A DNA stretch of 64,000 nucleotides from Flavobacteriales bacterium UBA2669 (GTDB taxonomy: Bacteria; Bacteroidota; Bacteroidia; Flavobacteriales_E; Vicingaceae): assembly GCA_002359215.1 (NCBI GenBank), contig DEMN01000007.1:328763-392762 (forward strand), given 5' to 3'. Made by a program: the position numbers and the translations under genes. The notes beneath the pieces were generated by a model. That model was not told the origin of the DNA and did no database searches. It saw only the letters and a list, made by a program, of their open reading frames with translations. This document shows, in pieces, positions 1 through 7,384 of this stretch; within the stretch, counting starts at the first letter, position 1, and each line of letters starts with the position of its first letter.

Positions 1-1
1 A

Positions 2-1576
2 AATAATTTAGGAAATGTAATGATGTCTAAAGGAGATTATGATAAGGCAGTAAAATATTTTTTTCAATCGCTTAAAATTCGTGAAACTATTAAAGATAGT
101 GCTGGAATAGCTTCTTCTACTAATAATATTGGAATGATTTATTACAAACAGCAAAAATTTAAAGAAGCTATTAAATATTACCATAAAGCACTTGAGATCA
201 ACATCAAACACCATGTTGTTGATAAGGAAATCTTTATTCTAAATAACTTAGGAAATATTTATGACGAAATGAATGAATTAGATTCTTCTGTTCATTATTA
301 CTCTATAGCAATAAATAAAGCTGATGAATTTGGTCAAAATAGATTAATTGCTATTTCTTATGGTAATATGGGGGTTACACAAGAGAAATTAGGAAATTAT
401 AATGAAGCTATAAAGTACTTAAATAAAGCATTGCAAATAAGAACTGAATCTAATGATTTGGAAGGTCAAGCAATTTTGTATAACAATTTAGGTAGTGTTT
501 ATATTTCATTAAACAAAAATGATAGTGCGGTGTATTTTTTCAAAAAAAGTAATGATTTTACTACTTTAATAGGTTTTAATGAGGCTACTAGAGATAATTA
601 TTTGGGATTAGCAACAGCCTATGATAAACTAGGGAAATATAAAGAAGCATTTGAAGCACATAAAAATTACCTTGTCTATAAAGATTCCATATTTAATGAA
701 GAATCAAATAAACAAATTGAAGAAATTAGAACACAATATGAAACAGAGAAGAAAGAGAAGCAATTGGCAGAACAAGAGGTTATTATCACAAAAGAACAAT
801 TACGGGTAAGACAAAGGAATTACACTCTTGTAGGTTTGGCTTTAGTATTAATTTTCATTGTTATTTTGAGCGTTTATGTCTACAAACAACAAAAATTTAA
901 GCAACAAAAACTAATTGAAGAAAATAGATTGAAAGATGAAATAGCTAAAATCACACTTCAAAATGAATTACATGAAGAACGAATAAGAATATCAAGGGAT
1001 TTACATGACAATATAGGTTCTCAACTAACTTTTATTATTTCTTCGGTAGATAATATGGGCTATTTGTTTAAAACAGCAGACGAAAAACTTAGAGAGAAAC
1101 TACACGGTATAGCTGACTTTAGTAGAACAACCATTACCCAGCTTAGAGATACTATTTGGGCATTAAACAAAGATGAAATAAGTTTTGAAGATTTAAAATC
1201 GAGGTTATATAATTACATTGAAACAGCCAAAATTGTTAAAGAAAACATTACATTTAATTTTGAGGTGGATGTGAAACAAAAAATTAGTTTTAATGCTATT
1301 GAAGGAGTAAACATTTACAGAATAGTTCAGGAAGCTATAAACAATTCGTTAAAATATTCTGCGGCAACCACTATAAATGTATTACTTAAAGAAGAACAAG
1401 ATAAACTGATACTAAAGATTGAGGATGATGGAATAGGGTTTAATATTAATGAAGTAAAATTAGGCAATGGCTTGGATAATATGAAAAATAGAGCCACCTC
1501 CATAAAAGCTAATTTCAACATAGATTCTACACCAGAAAAAGGCACAACCATATTATTAGAAATGCCCATTAAATAA
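2..1576 (+). CDS. TPR-containing sensor histidine kinase (5' end cut by window edge)
   Basis: Cytoplasm-facing sensor kinase of the NarX/DesK class that should phosphorylate the response regulator encoded next. The frame is open from base 2 and the first residues (NNLGNV) already belong to a TPR helix, so the ATG at 20 is internal and the gene begins left of the window. Order: several TPR repeats (to about nt 700), a coiled coil, one membrane helix (about nt 820-880, LVGLALVLIFIVILSVYVY), a second coiled coil, a HisKA_3 dimerisation box with the phospho-acceptor His at nt 1004-1006 (RDLHDNIGSQL), and a HATPase_c domain with N box (EAINNSLKY), DDGIGF and GNGLDNM motifs. The ligand is unknown; the TPR part is N-terminal to the membrane helix, a common Bacteroidota arrangement. 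Function class is certain, signal is not. Confidence 0.93.
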   Translation, partial: NNLGNVMMSKGDYDKAVKYFFQSLKIRETIKDSAGIASSTNNIGMIYYKQQKFKEAIKYYHKALEINIKHHVVDKEIFILNNLGNIYDEMNELDSSVHYYSIAINKADEFGQNRLIAISYGNMGVTQEKLGNYNEAIKYLNKALQIRTESNDLEGQAILYNNLGSVYISLNKNDSAVYFFKKSNDFTTLIGFNEATRDNYLGLATAYDKLGKYKEAFEAHKNYLVYKDSIFNEESNKQIEEIRTQYETEKKEKQLAEQEVIITKEQLRVRQRNYTLVGLALVLIFIVILSVYVYKQQKFKQQKLIEENRLKDEIAKITLQNELHEERIRISRDLHDNIGSQLTFIISSVDNMGYLFKTADEKLREKLHGIADFSRTTITQLRDTIWALNKDEISFEDLKSRLYNYIETAKIVKENITFNFEVDVKQKISFNAIEGVNIYRIVQEAINNSLKYSAATTINVLLKEEQDKLILKIEDDGIGFNINEVKLGNGLDNMKNRATSIKANFNIDSTPEKGTTILLEMPIK

Positions 1577-1620
1577 GCCAAATGACGTATTATTTATAAG
1601 ATACTTACCTCCTAAATTTG
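1574..1620 (+). promoter_or_regulatory. Promoter with 7-2-7 type box, response regulator gene
   Basis: The 16-mer TAAGCCAAATGACGTA (1574-1589) overlaps the stop codon of the kinase gene. It is followed by TTA in the -33 position and, after exactly 20 bp, by a perfect -7 element TAAATTTG (1613-1620). The core caaatgacgtatt (1579-1591) recurs identically upstream of the HTH-only gene. Suggests autoregulation by a LuxR-type protein; inference. Confidence 0.6.
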
Positions 1621-1638
1621 CCTAAAACATCAATTATT

Positions 1639-2292
1639 ATGAACATAAAAATAGCCATAGCAGAAGACAATAATTTTTTAGCTCAATCCATAGAAGAAAA
1701 ATTAGCTCTTTTTGATGATTTTAAATTTAAGTTTAGGGGGAAAAACGGAGCAGAACTTATTGGTAAACTAGAAGAAGACCATGTAATTGATGTTGTTTTA
1801 ATGGATATTCAAATGCCTGAGATGGATGGAATAAAAGCTACAGAGCTTATTAAAAACAGATATCCGCAAATAAAAATTATAATGCTTACTGTTTTTGATG
1901 ATGATGAAAATATTTTTAACGCCATAAAAGCCGGAGCAGATGGTTATTTACTTAAAGAAATTACACCGGATACTTTGCATGATGGAATTTGCCAGGTACT
2001 AGAGGGAGGTGCGGCAATGACTCCTTCTATTGCTGCAAAAGCATTGAACTTATTAAGATTTCCTGAAAAAGTAACAGCAGATAAAGTACAAGTAGAAGAA
2101 ATATCGCTCACTAAAAGAGAAACAGAAATTTTAGAGCAACTTTCTAAAGGACTGAACTATCAATTAATTGCAGAAAATTTATTTATTTCTCCTCCAACAG
2201 TTAGAAAACATATAGAAAATATTTATAAGAAACTGCAAGTGCATAATAAGATGGAAGCGGTACAAAAAGCTATGAAAAACAATTTAATATAG
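1639..2292 (+). CDS. LuxR/NarL-family response regulator
   Basis: Two-component response regulator of about 217 residues. The N-terminal receiver domain has the acidic pair AEDN, the phosphorylated Asp in VLMDIQMPEMDG, the conserved Thr/Ser in MLTVFDDD and Lys in YLLKEITP. The C-terminal GerE/LuxR HTH (LTKRETEILEQLSKGL... TVRKHIENIYKKL) is the DNA-binding part. A TTG at 1618 would lengthen the frame, but it is part of the -7 element TAAATTTG; the ATG at 1639 puts the receiver domain at the usual N-terminus and is preferred. It is the natural partner of the kinase just upstream, yet has its own promoter. It probably binds the 16-bp boxes found in front of this gene and the iron-uptake genes (inference). 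Confidence 0.92.
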   Translation: MNIKIAIAEDNNFLAQSIEEKLALFDDFKFKFRGKNGAELIGKLEEDHVIDVVLMDIQMPEMDGIKATELIKNRYPQIKIIMLTVFDDDENIFNAIKAGADGYLLKEITPDTLHDGICQVLEGGAAMTPSIAAKALNLLRFPEKVTADKVQVEEISLTKRETEILEQLSKGLNYQLIAENLFISPPTVRKHIENIYKKLQVHNKMEAVQKAMKNNLI

Positions 2293-2308
2293 ACTAACTA
2301 CTTCAATA

Positions 2309-2355
2309 TACGACAAATGACGTATTGAAAGAATTGGATTAATTCTACTTCTTTG
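2309..2355 (+). promoter_or_regulatory. Promoter with 7-2-7 type box, HTH-only gene
   Basis: TACGACAAATGACGTA (2309-2324; TACG-N8-CGTA inverted half sites) is followed directly by the -33 TTG (2325-2327) and, 20 bp on, by a weak -7 CTTCTTTG (2348-2355). The -7 ends only five bases before the ATG at 2361, so the transcript should be leaderless or nearly so. Confidence 0.6.
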
Positions 2356-2360
2356 TACCT

Positions 2361-2585
2361 ATGAAAGAAGGTAATAATATTCCAAAACTTACTCCCAGAG
2401 AAAAAGAAGTGTTAGTTCATATTTCTGATGGGATGACACATAAACAAATAGCAGATAAACTCATTGTTAGTCCATCAACTATTCGTAAACATATGGAAAA
2501 TAGCTACAAAAAACTTAAAGCCCATAATAAAATAGAGGCTGTTCAAAAAGCTATTAAAATGAACCTTATCGAGAATAATAATTAA
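2361..2585 (+). CDS. Stand-alone LuxR-type HTH protein
   Basis: A 74-residue protein that consists of one GerE/LuxR DNA-binding domain (LTPREKEVLVHISDGMTHKQ, TIRKHMENSYKKLKAHNKIE). It is clearly a paralogue of the C-terminal third of the response regulator just upstream (shared pattern RKHxENxYKKLxxHNKxEAVQKAxKxNLI) but has no receiver domain and is not a broken remnant: it has its own start, stop and promoter. It could compete with, or form heterodimers with, the full-length regulator on DNA, or act constitutively as GerE does. It lies immediately upstream of the heme/iron operon. Targets are not shown directly by sequence. Confidence 0.85.
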   Translation: MKEGNNIPKLTPREKEVLVHISDGMTHKQIADKLIVSPSTIRKHMENSYKKLKAHNKIEAVQKAIKMNLIENNN

Positions 2586-2613
2586 AAAAGTAATTTCATT
2601 TTGTCTTTTTCAA

Positions 2614-2629
2614 TACCCTTTTTAAGGTA
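2614..2629. promoter_or_regulatory. Upstream copy of the TACC-N8-GGTA box
   Basis: TACCCTTTTTAAGGTA, a near-perfect inverted repeat, lies 71 bp upstream of the promoter-proximal box of the HmuY operon. A T-rich stretch follows, so it might instead be a weak terminator of the HTH-only gene, but its sequence matches the regulatory boxes closely. Confidence 0.45.
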
Positions 2630-2678
2630 TTTTACTGTTTTTTATTTCGCTTAAATAATTGGTAATTAATAATTTAAT

Positions 2679-2732
2679 TTACAATACCTTTTTTAAGGTA
2701 TTGTAAAAAATCTTTGTTTGTTTTTATCTTTG
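2679..2732 (+). promoter_or_regulatory. Promoter of the HmuY/heme operon with palindromic box
   Basis: A perfect 12-bp inverted repeat with a TTTT centre spans 2679-2706 and contains the 7-2-7 box TACCTTTTTTAAGGTA (2685-2700). Its right arm supplies the -33 TTG (2701-2703). The -7 element TATCTTTG is at 2725-2732, 21 bp from the TTG. Predicted start of transcription is near 2736, leaving a leader of about 50 nt. Confidence 0.7.
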
Positions 2733-2739
2733 CGCTTCT

Positions 2740-2758
2740 ATTTAGAATTAGTCTAAAT
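2740..2758. promoter_or_regulatory. Putative metalloregulator operator (iron box 1)
   Basis: Perfect 7-5-7 inverted repeat ATTTAGA-ATTAG-TCTAAAT placed about +5 to +23 relative to the predicted start site, a repressor position. The same 19-bp layout recurs upstream of the DUF4856 gene and of suf. Its length resembles DtxR/IdeR or Fur operators; the cognate repressor is not in the window. Confidence 0.6.
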
Positions 2759-2785
2759 AAATATAACAATTAAAAACAAACAATT

Positions 2786-4042
2786 ATGAAAAGAAAATTA
2801 TTATTTACTACATCATTTTCAGTTTTTCTTATAGGTGCGATTTCTGCACAACAAATAACTGATACAGTAACGACAAACCCTTCTTATACAAATGAAGTGT
2901 ATTATAATTTACAATCAGGAAATGAACAATCTATTCAAAGAAACGATTGGGACTTAGCATTCGCTTCAGATGGAATTGGTTTTGGGAGTTCTACAATTAG
3001 AATAAATGGCGGTCAAGGAACGGAATTGTTTTTATACGGAAATGATACTACTCAATGGAATTTAGTTGATACAACCGGGTTTAACTGGCAAGCTAACCAA
3101 TTAATAAATGCAGATACTTCATGGGAAACAGGTGCTTTTAATAATAGAACACCTCAAAGTAGTTTTGATTTAGGTTGGGGAACGTATAACATGATAACTC
3201 ATCTTGTGGAAGGGGATAGAATCTTTATTCTTAAGTTATCTAGTGGAGCATATAAAAAATTTATTGTAGATAAATTACAAAGTAGTGTTTACTATTTTAG
3301 ATATGCAGACTTGAATGGAAATAATTTGGTAAATGCTACTGTAACCAAAACAAACCATAGTGGACAAAATTTTGGCTATTACTCAATTCAAAGTCAACAG
3401 GAATTAAGTAGAGAACCAACTTCAAATTCTTGGGATTTGCTGTTTACTAAATATGTAACTGATTTAGGTGGAGGCGTTTATTATGGAGTAACAGGCGTAC
3501 TTGCTAATGTTGGAGCAAGAGTAGCACAGGTAAATGGCATAGATGTAAACACGGTTTCACATATAGGTCAAAATTATACTTTTGATATAGGTACAATAGG
3601 TTACGATTGGAAAACATTTAATATGACTACTTTCCAATATGATATAGAAGATAGCTTAGTATATTTTGTTGAAACAGTAAATTCTGAAATTTATAAGATT
3701 ATATTTACTGGTTTTGGAGGTAGTGCTAATGGTAATTATATCTTCACTAAGGAATTAGTCGGGACTGTAGGTCTTGGAGAAGAGTTCTCTCAAAAAACTA
3801 TATTAAATGTTTATCCTAACCCGGCAAAAGATGTTGTTAATGTGATATTTAATGCAAATACAAATACAAATCAGATTTCAATTATGGACATTACAGGTAA
3901 AGAGGTTGTTAAACAACAACTTAACTTGGCGATAGGGTTAAATAAAACAACTGTTTCACTAAATAATTTAAATGCCGGAGTATATTTCTTATCAATTATT
4001 TCAGATAATAAAATAGAAACACAAAAATTAATCATTCAATAA
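2786..4042 (+). CDS. HmuY-like protein with T9SS type A sorting domain
   Basis: Secreted protein of 418 residues, likely to bind heme or another iron source at the cell surface. It has an N-terminal signal peptide (MKRKLLFTTSFSVFLIGAIS, cleavage after AQ), a body with two WDL motifs (RNDWDLAFAS; NSWDLLFTKYV), the YYGVTGVL segment and a KIIFTGF strand typical of HmuY-family proteins, and a C-terminal T9SS type A domain (NVYPNPAKD, ITGKEV, LNAGVYFLSI). The family assignment comes from recognition, not from a search. First gene of a seven-gene operon; promoter carries an activator-type box and an iron box. The operon also ends with a second HmuY-like protein made as a lipoprotein, so the two differ in anchoring. 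Confidence 0.8.
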   Translation: MKRKLLFTTSFSVFLIGAISAQQITDTVTTNPSYTNEVYYNLQSGNEQSIQRNDWDLAFASDGIGFGSSTIRINGGQGTELFLYGNDTTQWNLVDTTGFNWQANQLINADTSWETGAFNNRTPQSSFDLGWGTYNMITHLVEGDRIFILKLSSGAYKKFIVDKLQSSVYYFRYADLNGNNLVNATVTKTNHSGQNFGYYSIQSQQELSREPTSNSWDLLFTKYVTDLGGGVYYGVTGVLANVGARVAQVNGIDVNTVSHIGQNYTFDIGTIGYDWKTFNMTTFQYDIEDSLVYFVETVNSEIYKIIFTGFGGSANGNYIFTKELVGTVGLGEEFSQKTILNVYPNPAKDVVNVIFNANTNTNQISIMDITGKEVVKQQLNLAIGLNKTTVSLNNLNAGVYFLSIISDNKIETQKLIIQ

Positions 4043-4058
4043 TCAATTTCAATGTCAG

Positions 4059-4098
4059 AATTCTCCATGTTCTTTTTAAAGAAAGGACTTGGAGAATT
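4059..4098. other. Intercistronic stem-loop
   Basis: AATTCTCCA (4059-4067) pairs with TGGAGAATT (4090-4098), with an inner TTCTTT/AAAGAA helix. No T-run follows, so it is more likely an RNA processing or stability element between the first two genes of the operon than a terminator. Confidence 0.4.
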
Positions 4099-4124
4099 TA
4101 TAAACTTAACTAAAATCGGAAACT

Positions 4125-5027
4125 ATGAAAAAAATAATCAATTCATTATTGTTAGTAACAGCTGTAGCATTATTCTCTTGCGGACAAACCAATGAAAATA
4201 ATACAGTTGAAAATAAAGAAAAGAAAATAGGTGTTTTATTGGTAAATCATGGTTCTGTTGCTGAGTCATGGAGAAACATGTTGTTAGATGTAGAAACACA
4301 AGTAAGAGAAGAAGTTTTAAAAAACCCGAAGATTTCTAAGATTACAACTGCTTTTATGGAATACACTGAACCATCAATAGCAACTCGTTTAAAAGAGTTT
4401 GATGAAGAAGGTTTTGACGAAGTAGTGTTGATACCAATTTTTTTAACAGTTAGTTCTCATTATTCACACGATATTCCTGTAATATGTGGTTTGCAGGTTG
4501 ATCCTAAAATTCAAGAAACTCTTAAAAAAGAAAAAATAGAAGTATATAAAGCCAATGCAAGAGTAACTATTACACCTCCATTAGATTACACTACTATTTT
4601 AAAGAAAAATGTTGAAAGAAGAGTAAATGCCTTAAGTGAAAATGCTGGAAACGAAGCAGTTTTATTGGTTGCTTATGGTGATGCCGACTATAACCAACAG
4701 TGGGAAAAAATGGTAGACGAAATTGGTAAATATCTTAAAATAAAAACAGGACATGAAAGTATTGCTTATGCTTGGTGTGGACATTTGGTAGGGTATTCTA
4801 CTGATCCTACCTTAAACGGTATTCAAAAATTACATGAATTGGAAGATAACGTAATTGTTATTCCCGTTTTGGTTGCTAATGACCCTTATTTTCAAAAGGA
4901 TATTATTCAAAAAGCATGTGATATGGCTGAAGGTAAAGTGTTGTATAAACAAGATGCTATTTTGCCTGATCCTAATATCAACCAATGGGTAGTAGATATT
5001 TCTAACCAAACAGTAGAAAATATTTAA
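4125..5027 (+). CDS. CbiK/CbiX-like chelatase lipoprotein
   Basis: A 300-residue lipoprotein (signal peptide ending LFSCG, lipidated Cys19) with the two-lobed class II chelatase fold. Each half opens with a similar strand: GVLLVNHGS (His42) and VLLVAYGD. The SHYSHD segment (His112, His115) and HESIAYAWCGH (His220) are candidate metal/tetrapyrrole ligands. Family members insert Co, Ni or Fe into tetrapyrroles in the cytoplasm (CbiK, CbiX, SirB); exported CbiK forms are known in Desulfovibrio. An exported copy between a HmuY-like protein and an FMN/Fe-S membrane protein suggests that it removes iron from heme, or binds heme, in the periplasm. The direction of the reaction is inference. Confidence 0.75.
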   Translation: MKKIINSLLLVTAVALFSCGQTNENNTVENKEKKIGVLLVNHGSVAESWRNMLLDVETQVREEVLKNPKISKITTAFMEYTEPSIATRLKEFDEEGFDEVVLIPIFLTVSSHYSHDIPVICGLQVDPKIQETLKKEKIEVYKANARVTITPPLDYTTILKKNVERRVNALSENAGNEAVLLVAYGDADYNQQWEKMVDEIGKYLKIKTGHESIAYAWCGHLVGYSTDPTLNGIQKLHELEDNVIVIPVLVANDPYFQKDIIQKACDMAEGKVLYKQDAILPDPNINQWVVDISNQTVENI

Positions 5028-5034
5028 TAGAAAA

Positions 5035-6447
5035 ATGAATAGGTTAATTGTTTTTAGTAAAAACCATGTTAGAGAATTGGTAGCAACAATTATTGTTGCT
5101 ACCGTTTTTCTATATTTTTGGATAAACGGTCCTTTGCTTCAACGTGCAGAAATTTTAAGCATAGAATCTATAGAAACTAAATACTCTAACCCTGTAATTG
5201 TTGGTGAAGATGGTGTTGACCAAAAAAGAGATCTAACTTCATTTAAGACATTACATTTTGAAGAAGAAGAAAACCATGGTTTTGGGTTGATTTTAGATAA
5301 AAAAACACCTGATAATCACTGGGGGTTTATAGCGGATGCTAAACACAATCCAGGGTTATCTGTCGAGTTAAAAAACAAAATTTTTGAGCATGCCAAAACT
5401 TATGCTGGAGAAGAAATGTTAGTTAATATTTATCCTTCTATGGACATGTATTATGCTACTATTGTTAATCCAAAAAATAATAAAACGATTATTTATCTAG
5501 AAAGCACCGCTATTGTTAAAAACATAAGGGGTTATGGCGGAGAGATTAATTTAGCAGTTTTTTTATCAGAAGATGGAACTATTGAACGTATCGAACATAT
5601 TTCATCACACGAAACATCGAGTTATTTATCAGATATAAAAAATGCCGCGTTTTATGAAGAGTTTAAAGGGATAAATATTACTAAAGGTAAACAACAAATA
5701 GATGCTGTTTCCGGAGCAACATTATCTACTGAAGCAATGGCAAAAACAGTATCTGCTTTAATAGAAAAAGGAACTCCTTACCCCATATCTAATTATGCAG
5801 AAATTAATGAAATCAATTATTTTAGCTTAGATGCTATTTTAAATAAAATCTGGATGGTTCATTTATTGGTTATTTTTTTAATGTTTGTTTTTGCTATTCA
5901 GCAATGGATAAAAAAATCTAAAAGAAACATGATGATTTTAAGTGTTTTATCGCTTATATATATCGGGTTTTTTTTAAATAATTCATTTACTTATATCACT
6001 TTTATCCACCCATTCTTAGGCACAACAGTATCATCATTTATGGGGCTGTACGCTTTAATGGTTTTATTGGGTGCCATTTGGGGAAAAAATACTTATTGTA
6101 AATATGTTTGTCCGTTTGGAAATATACAACGATTGTTAATTCACTTAAACCCTATAAAAACTTCACGTAAATTTTTTATTTCTAATAAATGGGTAAAGCG
6201 TATTAGGGCTGCTCTAACAGTAATTTTATTGTCGGGTATATTGTTGGGATTAAGAAGTTGGAGCAATTTTGAATTATTCCCTGACTTATTTGGTTTAAGC
6301 GTTTTAAGTGTTTGGTTTATAGTGTCTGTTTTAACGATATTGGCAACACTTATTTACCCGATGATATGGTGTCGTTTATTATGCCCAACCGGAGCAATAT
6401 TAGATGGAATATCAGATTTAATAAACTATAAAAAAAGAAAAAGATGA
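5035..6447 (+). CDS. NosR-like FMN-binding and 4Fe-4S membrane protein
   Basis: Inner-membrane electron-transfer protein of 470 residues. One N-terminal membrane helix (VATIIVATVFLYFWI) is followed by a periplasmic FMN-binding domain with the covalent flavin motif SGATLST (residues 226-232), then a group of further membrane helices, and two CxxxCP clusters (CKYVCPFGN; CRLLCPTGAI) on loops, as in NosR/NirI and related polyferredoxins. The known role of such proteins is to pass electrons from the quinone or cytoplasm to periplasmic enzymes. It begins 8 bp after the chelatase gene and overlaps the next gene by 4 bp, so it is cotranscribed. I infer that it supplies electrons for reductive iron release from heme or ferric ligands taken up by this locus. 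Confidence 0.8.
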   Translation: MNRLIVFSKNHVRELVATIIVATVFLYFWINGPLLQRAEILSIESIETKYSNPVIVGEDGVDQKRDLTSFKTLHFEEEENHGFGLILDKKTPDNHWGFIADAKHNPGLSVELKNKIFEHAKTYAGEEMLVNIYPSMDMYYATIVNPKNNKTIIYLESTAIVKNIRGYGGEINLAVFLSEDGTIERIEHISSHETSSYLSDIKNAAFYEEFKGINITKGKQQIDAVSGATLSTEAMAKTVSALIEKGTPYPISNYAEINEINYFSLDAILNKIWMVHLLVIFLMFVFAIQQWIKKSKRNMMILSVLSLIYIGFFLNNSFTYITFIHPFLGTTVSSFMGLYALMVLLGAIWGKNTYCKYVCPFGNIQRLLIHLNPIKTSRKFFISNKWVKRIRAALTVILLSGILLGLRSWSNFELFPDLFGLSVLSVWFIVSVLTILATLIYPMIWCRLLCPTGAILDGISDLINYKKRKR

Positions 6448-7055
6448 TAAATACAACACCTTTTTATCACCAATCGTTAATTCAAACGATAAAAAAAGTT
6501 ACAACATTATCTCCTGAAAATTTTGATGAATATTCTGTACAATTAATTGTTGATTTTTTAGAAATATCTCATCAACGTTTTTGCAATCAGCTAATTCCTG
6601 AAATTGAGCAAAACTTTTTATTATTAATTGATTATTTTCAAGATAATAATACCTTAAAAATTCTCTTTAATCTCTTTTTAAAATTTCAAATAGATTTTAA
6701 ACAACATGTTCGTATTGAAGAAAAAACAATGTTTCCTTATGCTAAAATACTATATAAAGCAAGCATTAGTAATTCTATTACCCCCGCCTTGTTTATCCAT
6801 TTTAGTAAATATAATATTAAAGATTTTATCAATTCCCATGAAAATAGTGAATGTTATTTAACAGAAATTATTTTTCTTTTTCAAAAGCAACAAGAAATTC
6901 AAAATCATACAATTTACAATGTATTGATTAAACAATTATGTCAATTTGATAATGAAATTAAAACACATGCTTGGATAGAAGATAATGTTCTTGTTAAGAA
7001 GGTAAAAGAAATAGAAGATGCTTTAGAAGATTTTGTAAAGACAGCTAAATCATAA
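6444..7055 (+). CDS. RIC/YtfE-like hemerythrin-type di-iron protein
   Basis: Cytoplasmic four-helix protein of 203 residues. The ligand pattern His43, His88-x3-Glu92, His132, His175-x3-Glu179 matches the spacing of the di-iron site in YtfE/ScdA (RIC, repair of iron centres). The usual short N-terminal CxxC-bearing ScdA_N domain is absent; the first 35 residues are different. The ATG overlaps the end of the preceding gene (ATGA). RIC proteins donate iron to damaged Fe-S clusters and respond to NO or oxidative stress; here the operon context suggests handling of incoming iron. The di-iron ligands are seen in sequence; the role in this operon is inferred. Confidence 0.75.
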   Translation: MINTTPFYHQSLIQTIKKVTTLSPENFDEYSVQLIVDFLEISHQRFCNQLIPEIEQNFLLLIDYFQDNNTLKILFNLFLKFQIDFKQHVRIEEKTMFPYAKILYKASISNSITPALFIHFSKYNIKDFINSHENSECYLTEIIFLFQKQQEIQNHTIYNVLIKQLCQFDNEIKTHAWIEDNVLVKKVKEIEDALEDFVKTAKS

Positions 7056-7060
7056 CTACT

Positions 7061-7384
7061 ATGGGAAAAGATAACCTATATATACTACATGAAAATAAAT
7101 TTGGATACATAGCAAAATGTTCTTGTTGTAATCAAATTCAAGTTAGTTTAGGTAATACGGTGTTTAATTTCTCTAAAAAAGAATATGAAGAATTTGACAG
7201 TTACTTTAATGAAATAAGAGCAACACATATTAAAAGTCTAAGTAAAAATCAAAAATACATTATTAGAACTAATAAAGAAGGAGTTGCTATAACCGTAACT
7301 AATAACGAACTATTAGCAATAGTTGAACTTTTGAATTTTGCAAACATATTGCTGGAAGTGAGTGATTTAATGACAATTAATTGA
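7061..7384 (+). CDS. Small CxCC-containing protein (DUF6686-like)
   Basis: A 107-residue cytoplasmic protein with no signal peptide or membrane segment. A cysteine cluster KCSCCNQIQV lies at residues 19-28, followed by a possible strand-rich middle and a leucine-rich C-terminal helix. It resembles a small Bacteroidota family (DUF6686 as far as I can recall, not confirmed). The closely spaced cysteines could bind a metal ion. It sits 5 bp after the RIC-like gene and its TGA overlaps the next ATG (TGATG), so it belongs to the heme/iron operon. Function unknown. Confidence 0.6.
   Translation: MGKDNLYILHENKFGYIAKCSCCNQIQVSLGNTVFNFSKKEYEEFDSYFNEIRATHIKSLSKNQKYIIRTNKEGVAITVTNNELLAIVELLNFANILLEVSDLMTIN

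Noticed and set aside
2612..2640. TACC-N8-GGTA repeat at 2614 as a plain terminator
   Set aside because: The stem is short and the T-run interrupted; it matches the regulatory boxes better. I list it as a box with modest confidence.
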